Assembly (NCBI RefSeq): GCF_018069875.1
Contig: NZ_JAGQDF010000013.1
Location: 124,001-188,000, forward strand
Length of the DNA stretch: 64,000 bases
Direction: 5' to 3'
DNA from: Ideonella alba
Lineage (GTDB): Bacteria; Pseudomonadota; Gammaproteobacteria; Burkholderiales; Burkholderiaceae_C
Shown: piece after piece, positions 55,866 to 64,000 of the stretch
Layout: the number at the start of each line of letters is the position of its first letter
Position numbering within the stretch: position 1 is the stretch's first letter
The notes under the pieces: model-generated
The model's database searches: none
Told to the model about the DNA's origin: nothing
What the model saw: only the letters and a program-made list of their open reading frames with translations
Made by a program: the position numbers and the translations under genes

Positions 55866-57349
55866 GGCTGAACGGCAGTGTGCACCAGCGCCTCGGCCAG
55901 CTGCGCGTGCTTGGCGCGGGCGGCGGTGATGCGGGCTTTGAGTTGGTCGCAGAGGGCGAGGAGTTCGGTGACTTTGGCGACGATGCGGTGCTGCTCTGCC
56001 GGCGGTGGCAGTTCGACCGGGATGCTTCGAATCTTGCCCACGCTCAGGTTGAAAAGGCCGCTGGTGGTGATGGCGAGGCGCCGCATGTGTGCTGTACCGA
56101 CAGGCGAGTTGAGGTAGAGCGCCAGATACTCGACGGCGTCGTCGCCGGTTGGGCGAACTCGCATCAGGTGGTTCTGGTACACGCAGTTATCCACCTCGCC
56201 TTGCCAGATCGCGCAACGGCCGATCTCGGCCTCGCTGCCGTTGCCTTCCACGATGAGCAGATCGCCTGCGTTCAGACGCCAGCGTTCCAGTTCGTCAGGC
56301 GCGAGCTCGTACCGCTCCATCTGCGCAACATCGATGCGGCCGCGCTGAACGTTCGCCACGCGCAGGTAAGGGAAGTGATGCCGCACCGGTGCGCGAAGTG
56401 GGGTCTTCTGGATGCCCCCTTGCACCGTGCAGAACTCGTTGATCGTCTTGAGCTGCCATGCCGAACGTGGTCCGCCTGCGCACAGCCGTCCCTCTACACC
56501 CAGCTGCATCACCATCTGTTTCAGCGAGTCGACGCTGCCATCGGTGGTGAACACGGTGTCGAACTGCTCCGCCAGCCGCTGCCAGCACGCATGGAACTCG
56601 TCGGCATCGCGGGCCTGAGTGAGGCTGTCCAGCAGCGCCTGTACCAGCCGGGCGTGCGTGGCCTCGGCGTCCTGCTGCCGCGCTTCCAGCCGGTCGCACA
56701 GGGCCATCAGTTCGTCGACCTTAGCGACGATGCGGTGCTGCTCTGACATCGGCGGCACGGGAATCGGTGCGGCCTTCAGCTTCGCCTGCGAAATGTTGAC
56801 CTGGCTCGCTGCCATTCCCGACTTCGCAGCTTCCAGATAATCCGCAGTCGCACCTGCGTTCAGGCAGAGTGCCGTGAATCGGCCATCAAGTCGATCGGGG
56901 CGTGGCCGGAATCGGATGATCTTGTCAGAGAGCATCAATCTCGGTCGGGTCGCATCCACAAGACACGAGATGCCGACGCGGTTCATCGGGCCCGCGCGCG
57001 TGAACAGGACGTCACCAACTTTGACCTCAGCCTCTGGTCGCGGATCAAGCGCAGCGGGTAGCTCCTTGTTTTCGCTCGGCACGTAGCGCAGCGATTGAAC
57101 AGCTGTTGTTCGCAGCACGGCCCAAACGGCTGTGGACCGGGAAGGTGTATCCAGGCAGCTCGGACTCCAACCGGAGTCCATGCCCAACACCTCCACGCCT
57201 AATGTGGACCATGTCCAGGCAGGCGAGTTGGACGGAGGCTCGACGAGGCGGCCAATGACGGCAAGGTCGCGAATTAGCTTTCGCAGCCTTGCTATGCCGC
57301 CTTCGGCGCTGGAAAGCAGCTCCAGGCTCTCGGCCACCAAAGCTGTCAT
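55862..57349 (-). CDS. hsdS: Type I restriction-modification specificity subunit
   Basis: This 495-residue protein has two target-recognition domains separated by conserved helical spacers. Each TRD ends in the same motif: PIPVPPMSEQHRIVAKVDEL near residue 240 and PVELPPPAEQHRIVAKVTEL near the C-terminus. The TRDs are unlike each other, implying a bipartite asymmetric target. It overlaps hsdM (upstream) and the AlbA_2 gene (downstream) by 4 bp each. The start at 57349 is chosen from the hsdM overlap. Confidence 0.93.
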   Translation of the reverse strand: MTALVAESLELLSSAEGGIARLRKLIRDLAVIGRLVEPPSNSPAWTWSTLGVEVLGMDSGWSPSCLDTPSRSTAVWAVLRTTAVQSLRYVPSENKELPAALDPRPEAEVKVGDVLFTRAGPMNRVGISCLVDATRPRLMLSDKIIRFRPRPDRLDGRFTALCLNAGATADYLEAAKSGMAASQVNISQAKLKAAPIPVPPMSEQHRIVAKVDELMALCDRLEARQQDAEATHARLVQALLDSLTQARDADEFHACWQRLAEQFDTVFTTDGSVDSLKQMVMQLGVEGRLCAGGPRSAWQLKTINEFCTVQGGIQKTPLRAPVRHHFPYLRVANVQRGRIDVAQMERYELAPDELERWRLNAGDLLIVEGNGSEAEIGRCAIWQGEVDNCVYQNHLMRVRPTGDDAVEYLALYLNSPVGTAHMRRLAITTSGLFNLSVGKIRSIPVELPPPAEQHRIVAKVTELLALCDQLKARITAARAKHAQLAEALVHTAVQP

Positions 57350-58827
57350 TGGCTCCGCTCCAACGCCCCCGCCAGCGCCGCCTTCAGCTGCGCCTGCAGC
57401 CCGACGATGTCCGCCAGCATCTGCCGGTATTCGGTCAGCAGCACCTCGGGGTCGTGGCTCACCTGCTCGCTCTGGTGCGGGTTCTTGAGGTCCAGGTTCC
57501 AGCCGCGTTCGCGGATGGCGTCCACACTCACCTTCCAGGCCTGCTCGCTGCCCACGCGCGCCGCAAATCCATCGGCCTCGCTGCCCCACCAGGCCTGCTC
57601 GGCCGCGAACTCCTCGATGCGCATCGGTCGCGTCTTGCTGTAGTTCTTCACCCCCACCGGATAGGGGTGCTCGTAGAACCACACGTCGGTGGTGGGCCTG
57701 CCCTTGGTGAAGAACAGCAGGTTGGTCTTGATGCCGGTGTAGGGGTTGAACACGCCGTTGGGCAGGCGCACCACGGTGTGCAGGTTGCACTCGGTCAGCA
57801 GCTTTTCCTTGATGCGGCTCTTGATGCCTTCGCCGAACAGGAAGCCATCGGGCAGCACCACGGCCGCGCGGCCGCCGTCCTTCAGCAGATGCATGATCAG
57901 GACCAGGAACAGGTCGGCCGTTTCCCGCGTGCGGAAGGCCGCCGGGAAGTTGGTCTCGATGCCGTCTTCCTCCATGCCGCCGAAGGGCGGGTTGGCGACG
58001 ATGCAGTCCACCCGGTCCTTCGGGCCCCAGCTGATCAGCGGCCGCGACAGGGTGTTGTCGTGCCGGATCTGGCTGGGCACCTCGATGCCGTGCAGGATCA
58101 TGTTGGTGGTGGCCAGCAGGTGCGGCAGCGGCTTCTTCTCCACACCAAAGATGCTGGCCTGCAGGATCTGCTCGTCCTCGGGCGTCTTCACGTAGCGGGC
58201 GCGCTTGTGCTCGATGGTGCAGGTCAAAAAGCCGCCGGTGCCGCAGGCCGGGTCCATCACCTTCTCGTGCAGCTGCGGGTCGACCATGCGCACCATGAAC
58301 TCGGTGACCGGCCGCGGCGTGTAGAACTCGCCCGCGTTGCCGGCGTTCTGCAGGTCGCGCAGCAGTTGCTCGTACATGTCGCCAAAGGCGTGCCGCTCCT
58401 GCGCCTTGTTGAAGTCCACCGCCGCCTGGATCTTGTTGATCACCTGGCGCAGCAGCTGGCCCGACTTCATGTAGTTGTAGGCGTCCTCGAAGACGCTGCG
58501 CACCACATAGGCCACCGGGCTCTGGCTGTGGCCCTTCACCGGATCGGTCAGATTCTGCAGGCCGGGGAACAGCTCGTTGTCGATGAAGCTCTTCAGCTCA
58601 TCGCCGGTCATGCCTTCCGGATCGGCCGCCCAATTGCGCCAGCGGTAGGCCTCGGGCAGCGGGCTGCGGTAGTCGTTGTTCAGCAGCTCCCATTCCTGCT
58701 CGCGGTCGTCAAAGATCTTCAGGAACAGCATCCAGACGAGCTGGCCGATGCGCTGGGCGTCGCCATCGACGCCCACGTCCTTGCGCATGATGTCCTGGAT
58801 GGATTTGATGGCGGATGAAATCGACAT
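57346..58827 (-). CDS. hsdM: Type I restriction-modification DNA methyltransferase subunit
   Basis: This 493-residue adenine methyltransferase has an N-terminal HsdM helical domain (IKSIQDIMRKDVGVDGDAQR, LVWMLFLKIFDDREQEWELL). The SAM motif is in VMDPACGTGGFLTCTIEHKR, and catalytic motif IV NPPF is in VDCIVANPPFGGMEEDG. With HsdS it methylates the recognition site to protect host DNA. It lies 18 bp downstream of hsdR and overlaps hsdS. Confidence 0.96.
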   Translation of the reverse strand: MSISSAIKSIQDIMRKDVGVDGDAQRIGQLVWMLFLKIFDDREQEWELLNNDYRSPLPEAYRWRNWAADPEGMTGDELKSFIDNELFPGLQNLTDPVKGHSQSPVAYVVRSVFEDAYNYMKSGQLLRQVINKIQAAVDFNKAQERHAFGDMYEQLLRDLQNAGNAGEFYTPRPVTEFMVRMVDPQLHEKVMDPACGTGGFLTCTIEHKRARYVKTPEDEQILQASIFGVEKKPLPHLLATTNMILHGIEVPSQIRHDNTLSRPLISWGPKDRVDCIVANPPFGGMEEDGIETNFPAAFRTRETADLFLVLIMHLLKDGGRAAVVLPDGFLFGEGIKSRIKEKLLTECNLHTVVRLPNGVFNPYTGIKTNLLFFTKGRPTTDVWFYEHPYPVGVKNYSKTRPMRIEEFAAEQAWWGSEADGFAARVGSEQAWKVSVDAIRERGWNLDLKNPHQSEQVSHDPEVLLTEYRQMLADIVGLQAQLKAALAGALERSQ

Positions 58828-58845
58828 GGGTACAGGTGGGGGAGG

Positions 58846-61239
58846 TCAGGCCTGGCGCGGCGGGTAGAGCTGGCGCTCCAGGTCGGCGATGGCCTGGGTG
58901 TAGCCGGCCTTGCCACCGAAGGCCTTGACCAGCTCCATCGGTGCGCCGATGCGGTCAAAGGGCGGCAACTGCAGGATCTTCAGGTCTTCGATGGGTTCAA
59001 TGCCGGTGTCGGCGTACTTCTCCAGCAGCGCCTCCAGCACCTGGCGCGCGGCGCCCTGGTATTGGGCGAAGTAGTTGCGCTTCTTCACGCCCTCGGCGCG
59101 CTCGCGGCGCGACAGCGGCGGTTGATCAAAGGCCACATGGCAGATCAGGTCGAACGGGTCCAGCGGCTGGCCGGCCTTGGCCTGGACCTCGTCGGCCAGC
59201 GGTTCCCACAGCACGCCCAGGGCGGCCAGTTCGTCAATGACGGCCTTTTTCTGATCGGCGCTGCTCCAGCGGCGCAGGAAGTCGTCCATCGAGCGGAACT
59301 GCTTGGCCACGCACTGGCGGGTGTAGTCGCGCAGGCTCTCGGTGATCAGGGCGCCGTTGGGGCCGTAGTACTGCACCCGCTCGGCCACGATGTGCACGGT
59401 GACATCGCCGCCCACCACGTACTTGCGGCGCGGCGTGGTGTCGTCATCTGGCCGATCTGCATCCGGCGGGTCGTTGCCCGGGTCCGGGCGGTTGGGGTCC
59501 AGCCCCTCGGGTGGCGCGTCGGTGTCCGGCGGGGTGGGGGGCTCGTCATCGGTGGGTTCGTAGATCTGCACCGGCTCACCGTCGAAGGCCGGATCGGCGA
59601 ACAGCTCGGTGGCCTTCTTGAAGTCCATGATCGTGAACCAGAACTTGCCGTAGTCCTCGTTGATGCGGGTGCCGCGGCCGATGATCTGCTTGAACTCGGT
59701 CATCGAGCCGATGTGCTGGTCCAGCACGATCAGCTGGCAGGTCTGTGCGTCCACCCCGGTGGTCATCAGCTTGCTGGTGGTGGCGATCACCGGCCAGCGC
59801 ACCTCGGGGTTGATGAAGTTGTCCAGCTCGGCCTTGCCCTCGGCGTCGTCGCCGGTGATGCGCATGACGTACTTGCGGTTCTCCTTGACCCGCTCGGGGT
59901 TCAGGTTCACCAGGGCCTGGCGCATGCGCTCGGCGTGGTCGATGTCGTCGCAGAAGACGATGGTCTTGGCGTAGGGGTTGCCGGCTTTCAGGAACTGCGT
60001 GACCTTGGTGGCCACGGCCTGCGTGCGCATCTCCAGCACCAGCTGGCGGTCCATGTCCTTGAGGTTGTAGATGCGGTCCTCGATCGGCTGGCCGTGCTTG
60101 TCCAGCATGCCCCGGGGCGGGCGCCAGCCCTGCAGGTCGCGGTCGAAGTCGATGCGCACCACCTTGTAGGGCGCCAGAAAGCCGTCCTCGATGCCTTGGC
60201 GCAGGCTGTAGGTGTAGACCGGCTCGCCGAAGTAGAAGGTGCTGGAGACATCCTTGGTCTCCTTGGGCGTGGCAGTTAGGCCGATCTGGGTGGCACTGCT
60301 GAAGTAGCTCAGGATGTCGCGCCATGCCGAGTCGTCGGCCGCGCTGCCGCGGTGGCATTCGTCCACCACGATCAGGTCGAAGAAGTCGGGCGAGAACTGC
60401 TTGTAGACGTTCTTGTCTTCCTCGGGACCGCTGACGGCCTGGTACAGGCTGAGGTAGATCTCGTAGCTGGTGTCGATCTTGCGGCCGGTGATCTTGGTCA
60501 TCGCCGCGCCGAAGGGCTTGAAGTCGTTGTTCTTGGTCTGGTCGACCAGGATGTTGCGGTCGGCCAGGAACAGGATGCGCCTGGCCTGCTTGCTCTTCCA
60601 CAGGCGCCAGATGATCTGGAAGGCGGTGTAGGTCTTGCCGGTGCCGGTGGCCATCACCAGCAGCACGCGCTTCTGACCCTTGGCCACCGCCTCCACGGTG
60701 CGGTTGATGGCGTTGACCTGGTAGTAGCGTGGCGCGCGGCCCGAGCCGTCGTCGTAATAGGGTGCCTCGGCCTTGGGGGCACTGGTGGCGTCCAGACCGC
60801 GCCAGCCGCAGTAGCGCGCCCACAGGTCGGCCGGTGCCGGGAACTGATCCAGCGTCAGGTGGGTTTCAACGGCTGCACCGGGTGCGCTGCCGTCCACGGT
60901 GTGGTCATGGAAGACGAAGCCGTCGCCGTTGCTGGTGAAGGCGAAGGGCACGTCCAGCGCGTCGGCGTAGTCCAGCGCCTGCTGCATGCCCACGCCCGGG
61001 CCGTGGCTGTTGTCCTTGGCCTCGATCACCGCGATCGGCCGGTTGGGCGCGTGGTACAGCACATAGTCCGCCCGCCGCGCCTTGCCGCGGGCATGCAGCC
61101 TGCCGCGAACGATCACCCGGCCGTGCGTGAAGGTGACTTCCTCGCGCACCTGGCGCTGGATGTCCCACCCGGCCGCCGCCACGGCGGGGGTGATGAATTT
61201 GGTGCAGATGTCGCGTTCGCTGAGCGTTTTTTTGTCCAC
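58846..61239 (-). CDS. hsdR: Type I restriction enzyme endonuclease/translocase subunit
   Basis: This 797-residue protein has an N-terminal PD-(D/E)XK nuclease ([20 protein letters not shown]). A superfamily 2 translocase follows, with Walker [17 protein letters not shown] box [17 protein letters not shown] and [11 protein letters not shown] motif VI. The C-terminal EcoEI-like region includes an acidic Asp/Pro-rich linker ([20 protein letters not shown]). It uses ATP to pull DNA and cuts at a distance. It starts with GTG, followed within a few codons by a run of seven A that could cause slippage. It is the first gene of the operon. Confidence 0.95.
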   Translation of the reverse strand: MDKKTLSERDICTKFITPAVAAAGWDIQRQVREEVTFTHGRVIVRGRLHARGKARRADYVLYHAPNRPIAVIEAKDNSHGPGVGMQQALDYADALDVPFAFTSNGDGFVFHDHTVDGSAPGAAVETHLTLDQFPAPADLWARYCGWRGLDATSAPKAEAPYYDDGSGRAPRYYQVNAINRTVEAVAKGQKRVLLVMATGTGKTYTAFQIIWRLWKSKQARRILFLADRNILVDQTKNNDFKPFGAAMTKITGRKIDTSYEIYLSLYQAVSGPEEDKNVYKQFSPDFFDLIVVDECHRGSAADDSAWRDILSYFSSATQIGLTATPKETKDVSSTFYFGEPVYTYSLRQGIEDGFLAPYKVVRIDFDRDLQGWRPPRGMLDKHGQPIEDRIYNLKDMDRQLVLEMRTQAVATKVTQFLKAGNPYAKTIVFCDDIDHAERMRQALVNLNPERVKENRKYVMRITGDDAEGKAELDNFINPEVRWPVIATTSKLMTTGVDAQTCQLIVLDQHIGSMTEFKQIIGRGTRINEDYGKFWFTIMDFKKATELFADPAFDGEPVQIYEPTDDEPPTPPDTDAPPEGLDPNRPDPGNDPPDADRPDDDTTPRRKYVVGGDVTVHIVAERVQYYGPNGALITESLRDYTRQCVAKQFRSMDDFLRRWSSADQKKAVIDELAALGVLWEPLADEVQAKAGQPLDPFDLICHVAFDQPPLSRRERAEGVKKRNYFAQYQGAARQVLEALLEKYADTGIEPIEDLKILQLPPFDRIGAPMELVKAFGGKAGYTQAIADLERQLYPPRQA

Positions 61240-61314
61240 GACGGCTTCTCCCTGGGCGCGGGTGGGGCGCTGGGCTGGATTGTGCCGCCGTGGCGTGCTC
61301 TCGCTCGACCCGCC

Positions 61315-62715
61315 TCAGAGCGCGAAGATCTTCCCCGGATTGAGGATGTTGTCCGGGTCCAGCGCCCGCTTGACCGCGCGCATCATGGCCACCGCGCCTT
61401 CGCCGGTTTCCTCGATCAGGAAGCCCTGCTTGTGCAAGCCGATGCCATGCTCGCCGGTGCAGGTGCCGCCCACGTCCAGCGCGCGGCGCACCACGCGTTC
61501 GTTCAGCGATTCGGCCAGGTCGCGCTCGCCGGGCAGGCTGGGGTCGAGCAGGTAGGCGATGTGGAAGTTGCCGTCGCCCACATGGCCGACGATGAAGTAG
61601 GGCAGGCCGCTGGCGCGCGCTTCGTCTTCGGCGGCCACCACCATCTCGGCCAGGCGGGCGATGGGCACGCAGGTGTCGGTGGTGACGGCGCGGCAGCCCG
61701 GGCGCATCTGCAGCGCCGACAGGTAGGCGTGGTGGCGCGCGGTCCACAGCCGGGTGCGCTCTTCGGGGGTGGTGGCCCACTGGAAGTCTTCGCCACCGTG
61801 GTCCTTGGCGATCTCCTGCACGGTGGCGGTCTGCTCGGCCACGCCAGCCTCGCTGCCGTGGAACTCCATCAGCAGCATCGGCGCCTCGCGCAGGCCCAGC
61901 TTGTCGTGGTTGTTCACGGCGCGCACCGCGTTGACGTCCAGCAGCTCGCAGCGGGCGATCGGCACGCCCATCTGGATGATCTGGATGGTGGTGGCCACGG
62001 CCGAGGCGATGTCGGGGAAGAAGCACACCGCCGCGGCCAGGCTCTCGGGCAGCGGGTGCAGCTTCAGCGTGATTTCGGTGATCACGCCCAGCGTGCCTTC
62101 GGAGCCCACCATCAACCGGGTCAGGTCGTAGCCGGCGCTGCTCTTGCGGGCCTGGGTGCCGGTGCGGATGACCTGGCCGCTGGCGGTGACCACCTCCAGC
62201 GCCAGCACGTTCTCGCGCATCGTGCCGTAGCGCACGGCGTTGGTGCCCGAGGCGCGGGTGGCGCACATGCCGCCGAGCGAGGCGTCGGCGCCGGGGTCGA
62301 TCGGGAAGAACAGGCCCAGGTCCTTGACCTCGCGGTTGAGCTGGCTGCGGGTGACGCCGGGCTGCAGCGTGGCGGTCAGGTTCTCGGGCTCGGCGCGCAG
62401 CACGCGGTTCATGCGCGACAGGTCCAGGCTGACGCCGCCCTGCACCGCCAGCAGGTGCCCTTCCAGCGACGAGCCCACGCCAAACGGGATCACCGGCACG
62501 CGGTGCGCGGCGGCCAGCGTCACCGCATCGGCCACGTCCTGGGTGGATTCGCAGAAGACCACTGCGTCGGGCGGCGCCACGTCGAAGGGCGATTCATCGC
62601 GGCCGTGCTGCTCGCGCACCGCCAGCGCGGTGGAGAGCCGGTCGCCGAAGCGCTGGCGCAGCGCGTCGATCAGGGCGGCGGGCGCGGTGCGGGGGGCATT
62701 GGCGGTGGACAGCAT
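61315..62715 (-). CDS. FAD-linked oxidase (D-lactate dehydrogenase / glycolate oxidase GlcD type)
   Basis: This 466-residue flavoprotein has an FAD_binding_4 domain (VPVIPFGVGSSLEGHLLAVQ, GGVSLDLSRMN, DPGADASLGGMCATRASGTN, SEGTLGVITEITLKLHP). The C-terminal oxidase domain has FIVGHVGDGNFHIAYLLD (metal-binding His) and TCTGEHGIGLHKQGFL. It fits D-2-hydroxyacid dehydrogenases of the cytochrome-type LDH group. The start at 62715 follows the family length; the open frame upstream is shadow. It lies 75 bp downstream of hsdR in position but is probably an older chromosomal gene flanking the restriction block. Confidence 0.93.
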   Translation of the reverse strand: MLSTANAPRTAPAALIDALRQRFGDRLSTALAVREQHGRDESPFDVAPPDAVVFCESTQDVADAVTLAAAHRVPVIPFGVGSSLEGHLLAVQGGVSLDLSRMNRVLRAEPENLTATLQPGVTRSQLNREVKDLGLFFPIDPGADASLGGMCATRASGTNAVRYGTMRENVLALEVVTASGQVIRTGTQARKSSAGYDLTRLMVGSEGTLGVITEITLKLHPLPESLAAAVCFFPDIASAVATTIQIIQMGVPIARCELLDVNAVRAVNNHDKLGLREAPMLLMEFHGSEAGVAEQTATVQEIAKDHGGEDFQWATTPEERTRLWTARHHAYLSALQMRPGCRAVTTDTCVPIARLAEMVVAAEDEARASGLPYFIVGHVGDGNFHIAYLLDPSLPGERDLAESLNERVVRRALDVGGTCTGEHGIGLHKQGFLIEETGEGAVAMMRAVKRALDPDNILNPGKIFAL

Positions 62716-62829
62716 GGACAGCTCGCGAAAGTGGGTGCAGGATTCTAGGAACTCCTCAAGTGCCGTCCGTGCGGCGCCGATAAGTCCGACAGGCCGGGAT
62801 GGCGCCATCCCGCCACAGCCCCGCCCACC

Positions 62830-63558
62830 ATGAGCCGCGAACGCCGCAACCTCTACCGCATCCTGCACGTCCAGCCCGAGGCACCGCCCGAGGTCATCAA
62901 GGCCGCCTGGCGGGCGCTGATGAGCACGCTGCGCGCCCACCCCGACCTGGGCGGCGACACCGAGACCGCGGCGCGCCTGAATGCCGCCTACGAGGTGCTG
63001 TCCGACCCAGCGCGCCGCGCCGCCTATGACCGCAGCCTGCGGCGCACGCCGCGCGGGCCGGCCGCCCCACCGGCTGACAGCGCGCCGCGGGCCAGCGCCA
63101 GCCCGCCGCCAGCGCCGCCGCCGCGAGCGGCGGCAGGCTCAGGTGGTTGCCCCTTCTGCGGCCACCCCCATGCCCCGACGCTGCCGCGCGATGCCCGCTG
63201 TAGCGCCTGCGACAGCCCGCTGACGCCGCTGCCCGCCCGCCCACGCCGCGGCGAGGCGGCGGGCCGCCGCCATGATGAGCGCTTCGCGCGCGATGCCGTG
63301 GTCGAGCTGCGTCTGCCCGCCGAACGCCTGCCGCGCCGCGCGCGGCTGCGCGACCTGTCCTTCACCGGGCTGCAGCTGTGGGTCGAGACGCCGCTGGCCG
63401 TGGGCCGCGTGCTGCGCGTGACCACGCCGCAGTTCGATGCCCTGGTCAGCGTGGTGGGCTGCCGCAAGCAGGGGGTCGGCCACTCGGTGCACGGGCGGCT
63501 GCTGACGCTGTCGCTGGCGCCGGCGGCCAAGGGGGTGTACGTGGATGCGCAGGCCTGA
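62830..63558 (+). CDS. J-domain / zinc-ribbon / PilZ-like fusion protein
   Basis: This 242-residue protein opens with a DnaJ J-domain (about 5-70) with HPD at 37-39 in LRAHPDLGG. A Pro/Ala linker follows, then a zinc-ribbon with CPFC (Cys107/110) and CSAC (Cys124/127). A C-terminal PilZ-like barrel (about 145-235) has R-x-x-x-R (147-151) and DLSFTG (D-x-S-x-x-G, 175-180), the two c-di-GMP-binding motifs. It lacks the G/F region and substrate domain of true DnaJ. It could link an Hsp70 to c-di-GMP level (inference). Confidence 0.85.
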   Translation: MSRERRNLYRILHVQPEAPPEVIKAAWRALMSTLRAHPDLGGDTETAARLNAAYEVLSDPARRAAYDRSLRRTPRGPAAPPADSAPRASASPPPAPPPRAAAGSGGCPFCGHPHAPTLPRDARCSACDSPLTPLPARPRRGEAAGRRHDERFARDAVVELRLPAERLPRRARLRDLSFTGLQLWVETPLAVGRVLRVTTPQFDALVSVVGCRKQGVGHSVHGRLLTLSLAPAAKGVYVDAQA

Positions 63559-63573
63559 GCGCTTCCCCCGGCC

Positions 63574-64000
63574 TCAGTTCCAGATCCGGTAGATCCAGAA
63601 GCGCTCGTCCTCGGCAATCCGCTGGCGCAGCTCCTGCGGCGCGAAGCCGGTGACGCGGCGCGTTTCGCGGCACAGGTGCGACTGGTCGGCGTAGCCGGTG
63701 TCGGCCGCCACGTCGGCCCAGCGCACCGGGCCCTCGCCTTCGGCCAGCGTGCGAAAGAAGGCCTGCTCGGCGCGGCCCAGGCCGCGCAGCTCGCGCATCG
63801 GCAGGCCGGTCCAGCCCTTGATGCGGCGCTCGAACTGCCGCAGGCTGCGCCCCACGCCCGAGGCCGCCGCCTGCAGCGCCAGGCCCTGCAGCCAGTCCTG
63901 CAGGCGCAGCAGGTGCGGGTGGTCGGCGCTGCGCCGCAGGGCCTGCCAGCGCGGCGCCAGGAAGCTCTCGATCAACACCACCCGCGTGGCATCGTCGGGC
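63574..64000 (-). CDS. AraC-family transcriptional regulator, partial (C-terminal part)
   Basis: The last ~141 residues of an AraC-type protein are present; the frame remains open at the right edge, so the start lies outside. Two helix-turn-helix units are visible: ASGVGRSLRQFERRIKGWTG and WADVAADTGYADQSHLCRET, RRVTGFAPQEL. The second is the conserved AraC signature. An internal GTG at 63981 is unlikely to be the true start. It converges on the J-domain gene with a 15-bp gap. Confidence 0.9.
   Translation of the reverse strand, partial: PDDATRVVLIESFLAPRWQALRRSADHPHLLRLQDWLQGLALQAAASGVGRSLRQFERRIKGWTGLPMRELRGLGRAEQAFFRTLAEGEGPVRWADVAADTGYADQSHLCRETRRVTGFAPQELRQRIAEDERFWIYRIWN

Noticed and set aside
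57289..62748. Long plus-strand frames opposite hsdM, hsdR and the FAD oxidase
   Set aside because: They are antisense shadows; no domain is visible and the minus strand encodes well-conserved enzymes.

Overview
The window is high-GC, densely packed proteobacterial chromosome. Gene content and order point to Burkholderiales, probably a Rubrivivax/Leptothrix/Ideonella-like lineage. The supporting evidence is mnmG-rsmG next to chromosomal parA/parB, Bug-family binding proteins, and a C-rich intergenic repeat type like those common in that order. The lineage is inferred; no rRNA or other phylogenetic marker is present. I saw no tRNA, rRNA, CRISPR array, transposase or phage gene.

Layout. 1-5764: urate/allantoin catabolism. 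A Bug-type binding protein (cut by the left edge) and uraH run left. A GntR regulator, puuE allantoinase, a UraD-AllC fusion and an M20 hydrolase run right, from a divergent promoter with a perfect GntR-like operator. 5781-7764: two tandem paralogous secreted proteins of unknown function. 7915-12867: the stress operon prkA-yeaH-spoVR. 13183-22577: an origin-type region (parB, alpha/beta hydrolase, argC, OmpA-like protein, parA, LysE exporter, rsmG, mnmG). It has two perfect parS sites inside mnmG and a 240-bp nested inverted-repeat element.

22351-26864: small and regulatory genes. These are YkgJ, a DUF2061 frame, a Crp/Fnr regulator with a DUF2892 membrane protein, an autoinducer-type LuxR without a luxI in the window, a divergent DUF4902 gene, a short peptide ORF with a strong ribosome site and a terminator, and a glutathione transferase. 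26881-45525: mixed housekeeping and surface genes. They include a thioredoxin-fold protein, a nuclease-like hypothetical, a TPR/glycosyltransferase-like protein, pirin, two lipoproteins, a chemoreceptor, a SRAP protein, a MipA porin, a DctP-like binding protein overlapping a hybrid histidine kinase, a methyltransferase and an alpha-oxoamine-synthase-like enzyme. 45554-50875: a MarR-controlled RND efflux pair and a DUF3237 protein. 51008-52834: a LuxR regulator and a second Bug protein.

52911-61239: an accessory defence-type block. It holds an XRE-ImmA/IrrE protein on the plus strand and, on the minus strand, a type I restriction operon hsdR-hsdM-hsdS-AlbA_2/ATPase whose last three genes overlap by 4 bp. 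The right end holds a D-lactate/glycolate-type FAD oxidase, a J-domain/zinc-ribbon/PilZ protein and an AraC regulator cut by the edge.

Working together: the purine genes would take 5-hydroxyisourate through OHCU, allantoin and allantoate. The parABS genes and sites would segregate the chromosome origin. The restriction block would act as host defence.
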